Below, one piece after another: positions 8,089-17,307 of a stretch of DNA of 64,000 bases. Position numbers and translations under genes: made by a program. The first letter of the stretch is position 1; each line of letters starts with the position of its first letter. The notes under the pieces were generated by a model, which saw nothing but the letters and a program-made list of their open reading frames with translations, had not been told where the DNA came from and made no database searches. This DNA comes from Streptomyces sp. ALI-76-A (GTDB taxonomy: Bacteria > Actinomycetota > Actinomycetes > Streptomycetales > Streptomycetaceae). The stretch spans positions 2,108,001 through 2,172,000 of the forward strand of contig NZ_JASVWB010000002.1 in NCBI RefSeq assembly GCF_030287445.1. Direction: 5' to 3'.

Positions 8089-11000
8089 GAAGGCTTCTCC
8101 GTGGGCGAGCTGACGGTCTTGCGCAGGCCGCGTTCGACACGGTCGGCGAGGCCCTTGGCCTCGTGGCCGAGGCCGGCCTGGGCCGGGGCGGTGGTGGCGC
8201 CGGACGCCATGGCCTTCCCCGCGGACTGCGGGTCGTCCACGGTTCTGCCGTCGGCCCAGCCGGAGACGGCGTAGACGACGACCGGGGCGTCGGTGAGCAC
8301 CGACACGGTCCAGGAGGCGCGCTGCCCGGGGCCGAACCCGGCGGCTGGGGTGTCCTGGGCGGCGTACGGGCGGGGCATGAGGTCGGTGCGGTCGGCGAGG
8401 CCCTCGTCGGCGAACCGTCTGCCGAGGGCGCTCATGGCGGCGGCGTCGCCCTTGGCGAAGAGGAGGCCGACGGTGGTGACGTAGCTCTGGGTGGCGTCGG
8501 TGTAGGTGGCGCGCAGCAGCCGCCGGCAGCCGACCGGGGCGAGGGCCTTGCGCAGCAGGGGGTCGAAGGCGTCCGCGCAGCCGCTGTCCGGGGCGACTGC
8601 GATACGCGTCCAGGTCCGGTCGGCGCCGCCGGGGCCGGCGCCCTGGCCCTGGACGGTCGGCGGGAACAACTGGTCCACCGGAACGCTGTGCCACAGCCCG
8701 CCGGCCGCGGCGAAACTGTCCCGTGCCCCGGTCTCCCCCGGCTCCCCGACGAGCCAGCTCCCGGTCACGGCACCACCGATCAGTCCCAGTCCGAGCACGA
8801 AGCACGCCGCCGCTGCGGCGATCCGCGGCCGCACCCGCGGCCCGCGGGCGCGCGGCCGCTCGTCGAACTCCTCCGGCTCCCCGAACGACACGACGGGCCG
8901 CACGGAACCCGGGGCTCCGCCCGGCGTCATGGGCGCGCTCCAGGAGAGCGCGGGATCCGGGGCACGGACGGCGGAGGGCGCGTGGTGCGCGGGGCTGGGG
9001 GGTGCGGAAGGTGGTTGCGGAGGGCGTCCGGTGGGGGCGGCCGGGGTCGACGGGGGTTGCGTACGGCTCGCCGGGCCGGCCGGGGCGTGCGGAGCGCTCC
9101 TGGGAGCGGGGGGCGCGGAACGTGGGTGCGATCCGGTGCCGCTGCCGGTGCCGGGGGCGCCCGGGGCCTCATGGGCGGGACGCGGTGGGAAGCCGGGCCG
9201 GGCGGGCGCGGCTGGGCCACTCGCGCGGGTTCCGGGCTGCGCGGCAGGCGTGGCGGAGCCCGGGCGGCGGTCGGGGCCGGAAGCCGGGTGGACGCCGGCC
9301 TGGGAGGCGGACGTGCCGGCACCCGGACGGGGGTCCGGACGTACGCCGGACGGCTGGTCCGACGAGGCGGAACCCGTGCGCCCGAAGAGCCGAGCGGACC
9401 CGGACCCGGGACGGGTAGTCCCGTCCGGCCTCCGCGCTGCGCCGACGGCAGCCGACCCGGCCGCCCGCGTGCCGGCGGACTCGCCGTCAGTGTCCCCCGC
9501 ACGCCCGGAGGGCTCGGCGGACGCGGGCCCCGGGCGGCCACCCCGGCCACCCCGCTGCCCGGCCGACGTGCCGGCACCCGCACCCGACTCCGACTCCCGC
9601 TCCGACAGTGTCGACGCCGGGTCCGCGGGGATCGGGCGGAGGTGGAAGGTCTTCTCCGCCGCGGTCTCGGCGGGTGCGGAGGCACGGCGGGGCGGTACCG
9701 GAGGCCGATGGCTCGGCCGGGGGGGTATGGGGTCCGGGGCCGGGGTCTCCGAACTCGATCGGGACGGCTGGTGTCCCGGCCCGGCCGGGCCCGCGCTCGG
9801 CCGGGCCGGTACGCGTCCCGGCGCGGCCGGGCCGGAACCCGGCTGCGCGGGGACGAAGCCACGCGGGGGCGTGGGGGCACCCGTCCCAGGCGGCACGTGA
9901 CCCGCCGTGGCCGGGCCGGAACCCGGCCGCGGAGGCACGGCACCCGACACCGTCGGGCTGGTCCTCGGCTGGGGCGGCACCACACCGGGTGCGGTCGGCC
10001 CAGCGCCCGGACGGGTCGTCCTGGAGCCCGGCGCGAAGGGTTGGCCATCCGGCCTCGGAGGCATGGAGCCAGACGTGAACGGCCCGCTGTCCGGCCCCGA
10101 AGACCTGGAGCCCGGCCTGAACGGCCCACCGTCCGGCCTGGGAGGTGTGGAGTCCGACGCGGACGGCCCACCGCCGGGCCGTGAAGGCGACGCGAACGAC
10201 CCGCCGTCCGGCCTCTGCGACCCGCCACCAGGCGCGGACAGCCCACTGTCCGGCCCCGAAGACCTGGAGCCCGGCCTGAACGGCCCACCGTCCGGCCTGG
10301 GAGGCGCGACGCCCGCCGCGGACGGCCCACCGTCCGGCCTGGGAGGTGTGGAGTCCGACGCGGACGGTCCGATGTCCGGCCCCGGAGGACGGGAACCACG
10401 CGGCGCCGACCCCGCGGGCCGCCGCGGGTGCGCCGCGTCCGGCGGCGATGCGGGTGCGGACGCGGGTGCGAACCACCCGGCGTCCGGCCGTGCGGGCACC
10501 GGTCCACGCGGCGCCGGTCCCGCACCCGACTGGAGCGGCATCGCACCCCGTTCGGGTGCCGTGCCGTTCTCTCGGCGCATCCCGTGACCGGTCGACGGCG
10601 GGGCGTCCGGAAAGCGGGCCGAAGCCCTGGGCGGAGGCGGTGTGGAGGAGTCGCCGTCGGTCGCGAAGAACGGAGTCCGCGGGTGCGGGGAGCGAGAGCC
10701 GGTGTGCTGCGAGGAGGACGTGCGGCGGGGCCCGTCGGCGCCGGTGTCGCCGGCGTCGGTGCCGCCCTCGCCGACAGGACGAGCCGCCGACGTACCGGCC
10801 CCGGCGAAGGAACCGGACACAGGACCGAAACCGGAAGCGGGACCGGACACGGGACCGGATGCGGGACGGGGACCGCGAGCAGGACCGGAAACGGGACCGC
10901 TCCCACGGACCGGCCCCGGGCCGAACCCGGCCGCCGTATCCCGCGACACCCCAGACCCGCTGTCAGGCGCCGGCGTCGGCCCGGGCGTCCCTCGGCCCGC

Positions 11001-11204
11001 CGGCGCCGAACCGCTTTCCGCGGCGCCTCGGTCCGCCGGCACAGGCCCAGCCCCGGGGTCGTCCGCACGCGCCGACGCGGAACCGCTGGAACCGCTTCCC
11101 GAGGTGTTCCCGCCGGTCCCGGTGGAGCCGCTCGTCCCGTCGCCCGCCGTCGGCGGTCCGGGTGGGCGCGGGGGAACGGGGGCGCGCCGCGCTTCCGTGC
11201 TCAT
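8085..11204 (-). CDS. Very long proline/glycine-rich disordered membrane protein with extracytoplasmic domain
   Basis: About 1,039 residues. The first roughly 790 are low-complexity Pro/Gly/Ser/Ala/Arg sequence with repeated PPRPDGGPFRPGSRSSGPDSG-type units, predicted to be disordered and cytoplasmic. A single transmembrane helix (about residues 794-820, AAAAACFVLGLGLIGGAV) leads to a C-terminal domain of about 220 residues with a conserved-looking core containing two Cys (DSGC and PVGC), which could form a disulfide outside the cell. Its stop overlaps the start of the mycosin gene by ATGA, so the two are translated together. The ATG at 11204 is preceded by a G-rich site; a GTG at 11246 is a weaker alternative. 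I do not recognise the C-terminal domain by name. Plausible roles are a substrate or scaffold for the protease. Confidence 0.8.
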   Translation of the reverse strand: MSTEARRAPVPPRPPGPPTAGDGTSGSTGTGGNTSGSGSSGSASARADDPGAGPVPADRGAAESGSAPAGRGTPGPTPAPDSGSGVSRDTAAGFGPGPVRGSGPVSGPARGPRPASGPVSGPASGFGPVSGSFAGAGTSAARPVGEGGTDAGDTGADGPRRTSSSQHTGSRSPHPRTPFFATDGDSSTPPPPRASARFPDAPPSTGHGMRRENGTAPERGAMPLQSGAGPAPRGPVPARPDAGWFAPASAPASPPDAAHPRRPAGSAPRGSRPPGPDIGPSASDSTPPRPDGGPSAAGVAPPRPDGGPFRPGSRSSGPDSGLSAPGGGSQRPDGGSFASPSRPGGGPSASDSTPPRPDGGPFRPGSRSSGPDSGPFTSGSMPPRPDGQPFAPGSRTTRPGAGPTAPGVVPPQPRTSPTVSGAVPPRPGSGPATAGHVPPGTGAPTPPRGFVPAQPGSGPAAPGRVPARPSAGPAGPGHQPSRSSSETPAPDPIPPRPSHRPPVPPRRASAPAETAAEKTFHLRPIPADPASTLSERESESGAGAGTSAGQRGGRGGRPGPASAEPSGRAGDTDGESAGTRAAGSAAVGAARRPDGTTRPGSGSARLFGRTGSASSDQPSGVRPDPRPGAGTSASQAGVHPASGPDRRPGSATPAAQPGTRASGPAAPARPGFPPRPAHEAPGAPGTGSGTGSHPRSAPPAPRSAPHAPAGPASRTQPPSTPAAPTGRPPQPPSAPPSPAHHAPSAVRAPDPALSWSAPMTPGGAPGSVRPVVSFGEPEEFDERPRARGPRVRPRIAAAAACFVLGLGLIGGAVTGSWLVGEPGETGARDSFAAAGGLWHSVPVDQLFPPTVQGQGAGPGGADRTWTRIAVAPDSGCADAFDPLLRKALAPVGCRRLLRATYTDATQSYVTTVGLLFAKGDAAAMSALGRRFADEGLADRTDLMPRPYAAQDTPAAGFGPGQRASWTVSVLTDAPVVVYAVSGWADGRTVDDPQSAGKAMASGATTAPAQAGLGHEAKGLADRVERGLRKTVSSPTEKPS
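10087..10390. repeat. In-frame direct repeats within the disordered protein gene
   Basis: A block of about 57 bases starting at 10087 recurs almost identically at 10246, an offset of 159 bases or 53 codons. A shorter related unit recurs near 10325. The repeats encode the PPRPDGGPFRPGSRSSGPDSG-type units of the disordered region. All offsets keep the reading frame, as expected for expansion and contraction by slippage or recombination. Confidence 0.8.
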
Positions 11205-11482
11205 GCACCCCCCGTTTCCTCGTGCCCGGGCCGTCTCCTCGCGCACGGGCCGCTGTCACCGCCGGCCGGGCCCGGCGTGGAACTGGAGCCGTCCGGGCAC
11301 GCATGTCCGCGCGGGCGGACCGGCGTCCCGGCGCGGCGTGCGGCCGGGGCGGCACGGTCCTCCGTGCGTGCGCGTCACTCTACGGGTTGTCGCCGGGTGA
11401 ACGGGAACCAGTCGGCGCCCCCGGGGCATCTGCCCGGAACGTCCCCCTACCCTGCGGTAATCCTGTCTGGCACTCTTCGTTC
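11205..11482. other. Intergenic region, divergent promoters
   Basis: These 278 bp separate the disordered-protein gene (minus) from the racemase-fold gene (plus). I see no gene, repeat or convincing operator in it. The stretch just before 11483 (TAATCC... then the ATG about 20 bases later) could be a promoter giving a very short leader, but this is weak. Confidence 0.35.
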
Positions 11483-12685
11483 ATGACTGCGCGCGCCGCC
11501 GACCGGGCCCGTTACGACCGGGCCACCGCCCATCTCGACGCCCCCCTCGCGATCGTGGACCTGGACGCCTTCGACGCGAACGCGGACGACCTGCTGCGCC
11601 GGGCCGGCGGCAAACCGGTCCGGGTCGCCAGCAAGTCCGTACGCTGCCGGACCCTGCTCGAACGCGTGCTGGCGAAGGACGGTTTCGCGGGTGTCATGTC
11701 CTTCACCCTCGCCGAGTCCCTGTGGCTGGCGCGGAGCGGATTCGACGACATCCTGCTCGCCTACCCCTCCGCCGACCGCGCCGGTTTCGCCGAACTGGCC
11801 GCCGACCCCAAGCTCGCCGCCGCCGTCACCGTCATGATCGACGACCCCGCGCAGCTCACCCTGATCGACGACGCGCGCGACGGCGGACGCGAAGTCGTCC
11901 GGGTCTGCCTGGAGTTGGACACCTCGCTCAAGCTCCTCGGCGGCCGGGTGCGCGTCGGGGCCCGGCGCTCGCCGCTGCACTCCCCCGCCCAGGTCGCCGA
12001 CATGGCGCGGGCCGTGGCCCGGCGGCCGGGGTTCGAGGTCGTGGGGATCATGGCGTACGAGGGACACATCGCCGGTGTCGGCGACGCCGTCGCCGGGCGG
12101 CCGCTGCGCTCGCGTGCGGTTCGGCTGATGCAGGCCACCGCGCGCCGGGAACTGGCCGAGCGTCGCGCCGCGGTGGTGCGCGCGGTGCGGACCGTCGTGC
12201 CCGAACTGGAGTTCGTCAACGGCGGTGGCACGGGCAGTGTGCAGCACACCGCCGCGGAGGACGCGGTCACCGAGATCGGTGCCGGGTCGGGGCTGTACGT
12301 ACCGCGGCTGTTCGACAACTACACGTCGTTCAGCGGGCGTCCGGCCGCCCTGTTCGCCCAGCCCGTGGTGCGGCGGCCGGGGGTCGGCGTCGTGACCGTC
12401 CTCGGTGGGGGGTATCCCGCCTCGGGTGCGCCCGGCCGCGACCGGCTGCCGGTGCCCTACCTGCCGGAGGGGCTGGAGTACGACCCGCAGGAGGGACCCG
12501 GCGAGGTGCAGACCCCGCTGCTCGGCTCCCCCGCCGACGACCTGCTGCTCGGTGACAAGGTGTGGTTCCGGCATGCCAAGGCCGGTGAGCTGTGCGAGCG
12601 GTTCGACGTGCTGCACCTGATCGAGGGGGACGCGGTGACGGCGACCGTCCCGACGTATCGCGGGGAGGGCCACACCTTCCTCTGA
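11483..12685 (+). CDS. PLP-dependent alanine racemase N-domain fold enzyme (D-amino-acid aldolase/dehydratase-like)
   Basis: A 400-residue enzyme of fold-type III PLP proteins. The cofactor lysine is Lys51 in VRVASKSVR, following the beta-strand LAIVDLDAFDANADDL typical of the alanine-racemase N-terminal domain. The C-terminal part contains VNGGGTGS, which should bind the PLP phosphate, and GGGYPASG and a C-terminal histidine/cysteine region resembling the D-threonine aldolase/D-serine dehydratase-like domain that can bind a metal. The arrangement suggests cleavage or dehydration of a D-hydroxy-amino acid rather than racemisation. The gene is monocistronic here, so context gives no substrate. 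Confidence 0.82.
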   Translation: MTARAADRARYDRATAHLDAPLAIVDLDAFDANADDLLRRAGGKPVRVASKSVRCRTLLERVLAKDGFAGVMSFTLAESLWLARSGFDDILLAYPSADRAGFAELAADPKLAAAVTVMIDDPAQLTLIDDARDGGREVVRVCLELDTSLKLLGGRVRVGARRSPLHSPAQVADMARAVARRPGFEVVGIMAYEGHIAGVGDAVAGRPLRSRAVRLMQATARRELAERRAAVVRAVRTVVPELEFVNGGGTGSVQHTAAEDAVTEIGAGSGLYVPRLFDNYTSFSGRPAALFAQPVVRRPGVGVVTVLGGGYPASGAPGRDRLPVPYLPEGLEYDPQEGPGEVQTPLLGSPADDLLLGDKVWFRHAKAGELCERFDVLHLIEGDAVTATVPTYRGEGHTFL

Positions 12686-12724
12686 CCCTCCCCGGCTCTC
12701 CCCGGCTCCTCCGGGGCGGTCCGC

Positions 12725-13639
12725 TCAGCTCTGCGGGCCGAGGCCGCTGCCCACGCCGCCGCCCCCGTCCGTGTCGTCGACCGACCGGATCCCCCCGGTG
12801 ATCCGGTCCATGTCGGCGAGCGGCGGCCCGTCCGGGCCCGCGCCGAAGACGAACCGTACGAGCACCGGGGCCTCGCTGCCGACGCTGGACGGGAAGACCA
12901 GGGACTGCACATAGCCGCCGGGGCCCTCGGCCGTCCGCACCCGCCAGCGCACGAGGTACCCGGCGCGTCCGGCCACCGCGACCGGCCCGGACCTGACGCT
13001 GCGGTGCGACTCGATGCCTCCGTGCGGACGCCGGTCGAGGGCGTCGCGGTCGTAGGCCTCGTCGGCCGCCTCCGGGATGTCCGCCTTGGCGAGGCGTTCG
13101 GGGGACCGCTCGTCGTTCTCGGTGACCGTGCGGGAGATGACCAGTCCGCGCCGGCAGGTGCCGACGCCGGCCGGGCAGTCGTACGTCCCGTCGTCCGTGG
13201 TCATGACGACGTCGTCCTGCGCGACGTGCTCCGGCCTGGTCCAGTCGTCCGGCAACGGCAGGGTGATGCCGTTGAGCTGGTCGACCACGACGGCCGGGTC
13301 GTCGGCGGGCGGTGCGGGGGCGGACGGCGTCGGGGCGGGCTCCTCGCTCGCCGGCGCGGAGGTGGGGGCCTGGGCCGGCGCGGTGTTCACGCTCGGTCCG
13401 CCGCCGCCGTCGTCCTCGCCGAGAACGAACGCGCCCGTGACGATCGCGGCGACGAGGACGGCCCCGGCGGTGCCCAGGGCGACGGCCTTGGCCAGCCCGG
13501 AGGCGCCGTCGGCGGCCCGCGGCGGCCCCGGGGCCTTCGGGGCGCGCCGGTGGTCGGTCCACCTGGTCCCGTCCCACCAGCGCTCCAGCCGCGGGGCGGA
13601 GGGGTCGGGGTACCAGCCGGGCGGGGGCGACATGCTCAT
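12725..13639 (-). CDS. DUF2510-domain membrane protein
   Basis: A 304-residue protein opening with a DUF2510 motif (PPPGWYPDPSAP, then RWWDGTRWTDH, residues 5-30), a short WW-like module common in actinobacterial membrane proteins. A transmembrane helix (about 53-74) follows, then an acidic and proline-rich linker (75-125) and an extracytoplasmic domain of about 170 residues with DWTRPEHVAQDD and a CPAG...C pair that may form a disulfide. No enzymatic motif is visible. An ATG two codons downstream is an alternative start. It lies convergent to the racemase-fold gene and near the end of the SDR gene, with no obvious operon partner. Confidence 0.82.
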   Translation of the reverse strand: MSMSPPPGWYPDPSAPRLERWWDGTRWTDHRRAPKAPGPPRAADGASGLAKAVALGTAGAVLVAAIVTGAFVLGEDDGGGGPSVNTAPAQAPTSAPASEEPAPTPSAPAPPADDPAVVVDQLNGITLPLPDDWTRPEHVAQDDVVMTTDDGTYDCPAGVGTCRRGLVISRTVTENDERSPERLAKADIPEAADEAYDRDALDRRPHGGIESHRSVRSGPVAVAGRAGYLVRWRVRTAEGPGGYVQSLVFPSSVGSEAPVLVRFVFGAGPDGPPLADMDRITGGIRSVDDTDGGGGVGSGLGPQS

Positions 13640-13660
13640 CCGGGCACTGTAGGACGCCGC

Positions 13661-14452
13661 CTACAGCGGTGTGACGTACGCCCCCGAGATGCCGCCGTCC
13701 ACCAGGAAGTCGCTGGCGTTCACGAAGGAGGAGTCGTCGCTGGCCAGGAAGGCGACGGCGGCGGCGATCTCCTCGGCCTCGGCGAACCGGCCGACGGGGA
13801 TGTGCACGAGCCGGCGGGCGGCCCGCTCGGGGTCCTTCGCGAACAGCTCCTGCAACAGGGGGGTGTTGACCGGCCCCGGGCACAGCGCGTTGACCCGGAT
13901 GCCCTCCCGCGCGAACTGCACGCCCAGTTCACGGGACATGGCGAGGACACCGCCCTTGGACGCGGTGTAGGAGATCTGCGAGGTCGCCGCGCCCATCCGG
14001 GCCACGAAGGAGGCGGTGTTGATGATGGAGCCCTTGCCCTGGCGCCGCATGTAGGGGATGGCGGCCTTGCAGCACAGGTAGACGGAGGTGAGGTTGACCT
14101 CCTGGACGCGCTTCCACGCCTCCAGGCCGGTCTCCAGGATGGAGTCGTCGTCGGGCGGGGAGATGCCCGCGTTGTTGAAGGCGATGTCCACGCTGCCGTA
14201 GGTGTCGTACGCCGTCCTGAACAGGGCCTCGACCTGCGCCGGGTCGGTGACGTCGACCTTCACGAAGGTGCCGCCGACCTCCTCGGCGGCCGCCTTGCCG
14301 CGCGTCTCGTCGACGTCGCCGAGGACCACGTGCGCGCCCTCGGAGGCGAGCCGGCGGGTGGTGGCGAGGCCGATGCCGCTGCCGGCTCCGGTGATGACGG
14401 CGGTACGGCCGACCAGGCGGCGGCAGACGATCTCGTCGGTCGATGCGGTCAT
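13661..14452 (-). CDS. Short-chain dehydrogenase/reductase
   Basis: A 263-residue classical SDR with the dinucleotide motif TGAGSGIG (21-28), NNAG (93-96), and catalytic Ser148, Tyr162 and Lys166 (SYTASKGG). The acidic residue after the second strand (LGDVD) points to NAD+ rather than NADP+. Its ATG overlaps the stop of the aldehyde dehydrogenase gene (ATGA), and it is the last gene of the glutamine-synthetase-like operon. It may act on an alcohol or hydroxy intermediate in the same catabolic route. The exact substrate cannot be read from sequence. Confidence 0.92.
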   Translation of the reverse strand: MTASTDEIVCRRLVGRTAVITGAGSGIGLATTRRLASEGAHVVLGDVDETRGKAAAEEVGGTFVKVDVTDPAQVEALFRTAYDTYGSVDIAFNNAGISPPDDDSILETGLEAWKRVQEVNLTSVYLCCKAAIPYMRRQGKGSIINTASFVARMGAATSQISYTASKGGVLAMSRELGVQFAREGIRVNALCPGPVNTPLLQELFAKDPERAARRLVHIPVGRFAEAEEIAAAVAFLASDDSSFVNASDFLVDGGISGAYVTPL

Positions 14453-15840
14453 TGTGCGGGGCCCTCCGTACTGATGAAGACGTTCTTGGTCTCGGTGAAG
14501 GCGGTCAGGGCGTCCGGGCCCAGCTCGCGGCCGATGCCGGACTGCTTGTAGCCGCCGAAGGGCGTCCAGTACCGGACGCTGGAGTGGGAGTTGACGGACA
14601 GGTTGCCCGCCCGGACCGCCTGGGAGACCCGCAGGGCGCGGCCGACGTCCCGGGTCCAGATGGAGCCGGACAGGCCGTAGTCGGTGGCGTTGGCCAGGGC
14701 GACGGCCTCCGCCTCGTCCTCGAAGGGCAGGACGACCGCTACGGGGCCGAAGACCTCCTCGACGGCCACCCGCGCGCGGGCGTCGACGCCCGTCAGCACG
14801 GTGGGCGGGAACCAGTAGCCGGGGCCCTCGGGCGCCTTGCCGCGGAAGCCGGGCGCGTCGGCGTCGACGTACGAACGGACGCGCTCCAGCTGGACCTTGG
14901 AGATCAGGGGGCCCATCTGGGTCTGCTCGTCGGCCGGGTCGCCGACGCGGACCGACTCGATGCCCGGGGCCAGCAGGTCCAGGAAGCGGTCGTAGGCGGC
15001 GCGCTGGACGAGGATGCGGGTGCGGGCGCAGCAGTCCTGGCCGGAGTTGTCGAGGAAGGCCATGGGCGCGGCGGCCGCGGCGGCTTCGAGGTCGGCGTCG
15101 GCGAAGACGATGTTGGGGCTCTTGCCGCCGAGTTCGAGGGTGACGCGCTTGAGCAGGGCCGAGCCCTTCGCCAGCACCTTCCTGCCCACGGCCGTGGACC
15201 CGGTGAAGACGATCTTCGCGACGCCCGGATGCTCGACGAGCGCGTCGCCCGCGACGCGGCCGTGGCCGGGCAGCACCTGGAACAGGCCCTCGGGCAGGCC
15301 CGCCGCGAGGGCGAGTTCGGCCAGGCGCAGGGCGGTGAGCGGGGTCGTCTCGGCGGGCTTGAGGATCACCGCGTTGCCGGCGGCGAGGGCCGGGGCGGTG
15401 CCCCAGGCCGCGATCGGCATCGGGAAGTTCCAGGGGGCGATGACGCCGACGACACCCAGCGGTTCGAGGATCGTGACGTCGAGGCCGCCGGACACCGGGA
15501 TCTGGCGTCCGGTCAGCCGTTCCACTCCCCCGGCCGCGTAGTCGAGCAGGTCGCGCACGTTGCCCGCCTCCCACCGGGCGTTGCCGATGGTGTGCCCGGC
15601 CTCCCGGACCTCCAGCCGGGCGAGTTCCTCGACGTGGTCGTCGACCTTCGTCGCGAACCGGCGCAGCAGCCGCGCACGGTCGCCGGGCGCGAGGGCGGCC
15701 CACCGGGACTGTGCCCGCGTGGCGCGTACGACGGCGGCGTCCACGTCGGCGGTGGTCGCGGCCGGGACGGTGGCGATCACTTCCTCGGTGGCCGGGTTCC
15801 GCACCTGGAGCTCGGACTGCTGGGACGACTGCTGGGACAA
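14449..15840 (-). CDS. NAD(P)-dependent aldehyde dehydrogenase
   Basis: A roughly 463-residue ALDH with PWNFP (Asn138 for the oxyanion hole), the Rossmann FTGSTAVGR, general base Glu236 in LELGGKSPN and the nucleophile Cys270 in SGQDCCAR. The context (gamma-glutamyl ligase, gamma-glutamyl hydrolase) suggests it oxidises a gamma-glutamyl-amino aldehyde, like PuuC in putrescine catabolism. I place the start at the TTG at 15840 behind GAGAGGTCGATCC; a GTG at 15855 overlaps the upstream stop as GTGA and would add five residues. Overlaps at both ends tie it to its operon neighbours. Confidence 0.92.
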   Translation of the reverse strand: MSQQSSQQSELQVRNPATEEVIATVPAATTADVDAAVVRATRAQSRWAALAPGDRARLLRRFATKVDDHVEELARLEVREAGHTIGNARWEAGNVRDLLDYAAGGVERLTGRQIPVSGGLDVTILEPLGVVGVIAPWNFPMPIAAWGTAPALAAGNAVILKPAETTPLTALRLAELALAAGLPEGLFQVLPGHGRVAGDALVEHPGVAKIVFTGSTAVGRKVLAKGSALLKRVTLELGGKSPNIVFADADLEAAAAAAPMAFLDNSGQDCCARTRILVQRAAYDRFLDLLAPGIESVRVGDPADEQTQMGPLISKVQLERVRSYVDADAPGFRGKAPEGPGYWFPPTVLTGVDARARVAVEEVFGPVAVVLPFEDEAEAVALANATDYGLSGSIWTRDVGRALRVSQAVRAGNLSVNSHSSVRYWTPFGGYKQSGIGRELGPDALTAFTETKNVFISTEGPAQ

Positions 15841-15851
15841 GGATCGACCTC

Positions 15852-17222
15852 TCACAAGCGTTCGAAGGAGCGGCGCAGCTCCCAGTCGGTCACGGCGGCG
15901 TCGAAGGCGTCCAGTTCGACGCGCGCCATGTTGCGGTAGTGCGCGACGACCTCGTCGCCGAAGGCGGCCCGGGCGATCGGGCTGTTCTCCCACAGTTCGG
16001 CGGCCTCGCGGAGCGTGCTGGGGACGTGCGCGTAACCGCCGGTGTACGCGTTGCCGGTGCAGGCCTGCGGCAGTTCCAGCTTCTGCTCGATGCCGTGCAG
16101 GCCCGCCGCGACCAGGCCGGCCACCGCGAGGTGCGGGTTGACGTCTCCGCCGGGCAGCCGGTTCTCGAAGCGCAGGGAGCGGCCGTGGCCGACCACGCGC
16201 AGCGCGCAGGTGCGGTTGTCCTGACCCCAGGCGACGGCGGTCGGGGCGAAGGAGCCCGGCTGGAACCGCTTGTAGGAGTTGATGTTGGGGGCGTACAGCA
16301 GCGAGAAGTCGCGCAGGGCGGCCAGCTGTCCGGCGAGGAAGTACCGCATGACGTCGGACATGCCGCCCTCGGCGTCGGCGGCACCGGCCATGGCGTTGTC
16401 GCCGGCCGCGTCCGTGAGCGAGAGGTGGATGTGGCAGGAGTTGCCCTCGCGCTCGTTGTACTTGGCCATGAAGGTGAGTGACACGCCCTCCTGGGCGGCG
16501 ATCTCCTTGGCGCCGGTCTTGTAGACGGCGTGCTGGTCGCAGGTGACCAGGGCCTCGTCGTAGCGGAAGACGATCTCGTGCTGGCCGGGGTTGCACTCGC
16601 CCTTGGCGGACTCGACGGTGAGGCCGGCGGCGGCCATCTCGTTGCGGATACGGCGGAGCAGGGGCTCGATGCGGCCGGTGCCGAGCACCGAGTAGTCGAT
16701 GTTGTACTGGTTGACCGGCGTCAGCCCCCGGTAGCCGGCGTCCCAGGCCTGCTCGTAGCTGTCCTTGAAGACGATGAACTCCAGCTCGGTGCCGACCTGG
16801 GCGGTGAAGCCGTGCGCGGCGAGGCGCTCCAGCTGGCGGCGCAGGATCTGGCGGGGGGCGGCGGCGACCGGGGAACCGTCGTTCCAGGCGAGGTCGGCGA
16901 TCAGCATGGCCGTACCGGCGTTCCAGGGGACGCGGCGCAGGGTGGAGAGGTCGGGGTGCATGGCGAAGTCGCCGTAGCCGCGGTCCCAGGAGGACATCGC
17001 GTAGCCGTCGACGGTGTTCATCTCGGTGTCGACGGCGAGGAGGTAGTTGCAGCCCTCGGTGCCGTGGTGGAGGACCTCGTCGAGGAAGAAACGGGCGGCG
17101 AACCGCTTGCCCTGGAGCCGCCCTTGCATGTCGGGGAAGGCCAGGACGACAGTGTCGATCTCACCGCCCGCGACGAGGGCGTGCAGCTCCTCGACGCCGA
17201 GCGGGGGTGTGCGGTCTGCCAC
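15852..17222 (-). CDS. glnA4: Glutamine synthetase-like gamma-glutamyl-amine ligase (GlnA4-type)
   Basis: A 456-residue type I glutamine-synthetase fold enzyme: a short N-terminal beta-grasp domain with FPDMQGRLQGKR, then the ATP/glutamate site with GTELEFIVFKDS, and NSYKRFQPGSFAP and NRTCALRVVG, the loops that bind ATP and glutamate. Paralogues of this kind do not make glutamine but attach glutamate to small amines. The S. coelicolor enzyme at the equivalent position has been described as a gamma-glutamylethanolamide synthetase that starts ethanolamine use. The GTG at 17222 follows a perfect AAGGAGG site. It is first in the operon and divergent from its likely regulator, a GntR protein. Confidence 0.88.
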   Translation of the reverse strand: MADRTPPLGVEELHALVAGGEIDTVVLAFPDMQGRLQGKRFAARFFLDEVLHHGTEGCNYLLAVDTEMNTVDGYAMSSWDRGYGDFAMHPDLSTLRRVPWNAGTAMLIADLAWNDGSPVAAAPRQILRRQLERLAAHGFTAQVGTELEFIVFKDSYEQAWDAGYRGLTPVNQYNIDYSVLGTGRIEPLLRRIRNEMAAAGLTVESAKGECNPGQHEIVFRYDEALVTCDQHAVYKTGAKEIAAQEGVSLTFMAKYNEREGNSCHIHLSLTDAAGDNAMAGAADAEGGMSDVMRYFLAGQLAALRDFSLLYAPNINSYKRFQPGSFAPTAVAWGQDNRTCALRVVGHGRSLRFENRLPGGDVNPHLAVAGLVAAGLHGIEQKLELPQACTGNAYTGGYAHVPSTLREAAELWENSPIARAAFGDEVVAHYRNMARVELDAFDAAVTDWELRRSFERL

Positions 17223-17307
17223 GGGAAAGCCTCCTTCGGCTTCTACGGTCAGCCGGAAGCCATAAGGTATTGCGGAGAACCATTGCTTGGGAAGGGGGCA
17301 CGGCCAC
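17223..17307. promoter_or_regulatory. Divergent promoter between glnA4-type gene and GntR regulator
   Basis: Only 85 bp separate the two starts, so both promoters and any operator of the GntR regulator must lie here. A GGT-N10-ACC dyad (GGTATTGC then GGAGAACC, 17266-17281) is a candidate half-palindromic site, but the symmetry is modest. Function is inferred from position. Confidence 0.45.

Noticed and set aside
8163..10184. A 673-codon plus-strand frame opposite the disordered protein gene
   Set aside because: Arg/Gly-rich antisense of a low-complexity gene. No start signal or motif supports translation.
10087..10390. CRISPR-like array in the repeat region of the disordered protein gene
   Set aside because: Repeats are long, in frame, imperfectly spaced and encode protein. 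There are no unique equal-length spacers and no cas genes.
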